From contig NZ_JJMW01000064.1 of the NCBI RefSeq assembly GCF_000714435.1, forward strand, positions 62,001 through 126,000: a stretch of 64,000 nucleotides of DNA. Direction: 5' to 3'. A program made the position numbers and the translations under genes. Within the stretch, counting starts at the first letter, position 1; each line of letters begins with the position of its first letter. Under the pieces are notes generated by a model, which saw only the letters and a program-made list of their open reading frames with translations, ran no database searches and was not told the DNA's origin. Positions 63,159 to 64,000 of the stretch are shown in pieces. Source of the DNA: Exiguobacterium alkaliphilum 12/1. Lineage in GTDB: Bacteria > Bacillota > Bacilli > Exiguobacteriales > Exiguobacteriaceae.

Positions 63159-64000
63159 ATGAAGTTTGTAAAGAACCACCAAACGGCCGTGTTCGCACTA
63201 GGCGGACTCGGTGAAATCGGGAAGAACACGTACGTCGTTCAATTCCAAGACGAGATTATCGTCATCGATGCCGGTATCATGTTCCCGGAGGACGATTTGC
63301 TTGGAATCGACTACGTCATTCCGGATTACACTTATCTGATTAAAAACAAAGATAAAGTCAAAGGGGTATTCATCACCCATGGACACGAAGACCATATCGG
63401 CGGCATCCCGTTTCTCTTGAAGCAAGTGAAACTGCCGATTTATGCGACGAAGCTCGCGCTTGGCCTCATCAAAGTGAAGCTTGAAGAGCACGGATTGCTT
63501 CGCGAAGCAGAACTCCACGAGATTGACGAGGATGCGATTGTCAAATTCCGTAAGACGAGCATCTCGTTCTTCCGGACGACCCACTCGATTCCGAACTCGC
63601 TCGGTGTCGTCGTCAAGACGCCGCAAGGGAACATCGTTCATACGGGCGATTTCAAGTTCGACTTCACGCCAGTCGGTGAACCGGCCGACCTCGCCAAGAT
63701 GGCGGAAATCGGGAAAGAGGGCGTCCTTTGTCTCTTATCCGACTCGACGAACGCGGAAGTCGAAGGGTTCACGATGAGTGAACGTGTCGTCGGCGGCACG
63801 ATCAGTGAGACGTTCCGCAAAGCGGAAGGACGCATCATTTTCGCGACGTTCGCTTCGAACATCTATCGCCTGCAACAAGTCATCGACGCATGCGCCGAGA
63901 CAGGACGTCACTTGCTCATCTTCGGCCGTTCGATGGAGAAGGTCATGACGATCGGGCAAGAGCTCGGATTCATCAACGTCCCGAAAGGCATGATCATCGA
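63159..64000 (+). CDS. rnjA: Ribonuclease J1, N-terminal part (window edge)
   Basis: RNase J1 is the 5'-3' exonuclease and endonuclease of mRNA decay and rRNA maturation in Firmicutes. The first 280 residues are in the window. They show the start [17 protein letters not shown], the metallo-beta-lactamase motif [10 protein letters not shown] near residues 73-82, the [16 protein letters not shown] strand, HTGDFKFD, and the beta-CASP start [20 protein letters not shown]. The ATG has TAAGGAGAGATTA upstream. The gene runs past the window end. J1 rather than J2 is inferred from the ktrC neighbourhood. Confidence 0.95.
   Translation, partial: MKFVKNHQTAVFALGGLGEIGKNTYVVQFQDEIIVIDAGIMFPEDDLLGIDYVIPDYTYLIKNKDKVKGVFITHGHEDHIGGIPFLLKQVKLPIYATKLALGLIKVKLEEHGLLREAELHEIDEDAIVKFRKTSISFFRTTHSIPNSLGVVVKTPQGNIVHTGDFKFDFTPVGEPADLAKMAEIGKEGVLCLLSDSTNAEVEGFTMSERVVGGTISETFRKAEGRIIFATFASNIYRLQQVIDACAETGRHLLIFGRSMEKVMTIGQELGFINVPKGMII

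Overview
This window reads as a chromosomal stretch of a low-to-mid GC Firmicute of the order Bacillales. Codon use, the gene set and the gene order fit Exiguobacterium or a close relative best. That is an inference from content: no rRNA is present to fix it. I see no phage, insertion sequence, CRISPR array, tRNA or rRNA gene. Nearly all of it is core genome, so the interest lies mainly in regulatory DNA and a few odd genes.

Layout. (1) 1-13.6 kb is a translation and RNA-metabolism block in the order known from Bacillus subtilis: cysteine desulfurase end, mnmA, TPR protein, [VOC protein and a repeat-bearing membrane protein inserted], recD2, T-box leader, alaS, ireB, ruvX, a DUF1292 gene, mltG, trmR, udk, greA, mtnN. 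(2) 13.7-43 kb corresponds to the yjaX-yjbW region: fabH-fabF under a probable FapR operator, three peptide-binding proteins, trpS with its own T-box, oppBCDF with CodY-like boxes, an HD-domain gene, spx and mecA, a DUF2254 protein, an SDR, cardiolipin synthase, coiA, pepF, a RoxS/RsaE-type small RNA with a Rex-like operator, spxH, a CYTH protein, relQ, nadK, an RluA-type synthase, rodA and fabI (second FapR-like operator). (3) 42.5-55 kb is more variable: small unknown genes, a pgpA-like gene, a PAP2 phosphatase, a PTS locus of the ascorbate (Ula) family whose EIIC gene carries a one-base frameshift, an acetyltransferase, a hydrolase, a flavin reductase, a CvfC-type protein and a BsuPI lipoprotein. 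(4) 55-64 kb holds nadE, bdbC, ccpC-dapL, cydAB with an unusual palindromic upstream region, ktrC, a HAD phosphatase and the 5' part of rnjA.

How it works together. Several genes bear on one theme, sensing of nutrient and redox state: CodY-like boxes on peptide uptake, RelQ, Spx with its adaptor SpxH and the ClpC adaptor MecA, a Rex-like site on a RoxS-like RNA, NAD kinase and NAD synthetase, and cytochrome bd. Fatty-acid elongation genes at two places share the same operator, pointing to one FapR regulon. Aminoacyl-tRNA supply is set by T-boxes for Ala (specifier GCU) and Trp (specifier UGG). I found no convincing wholly new system. The best leads are a membrane protein ending in 12-residue repeats, the cydAB operator region, a structured element near 53.95 kb, and several unassigned small genes.
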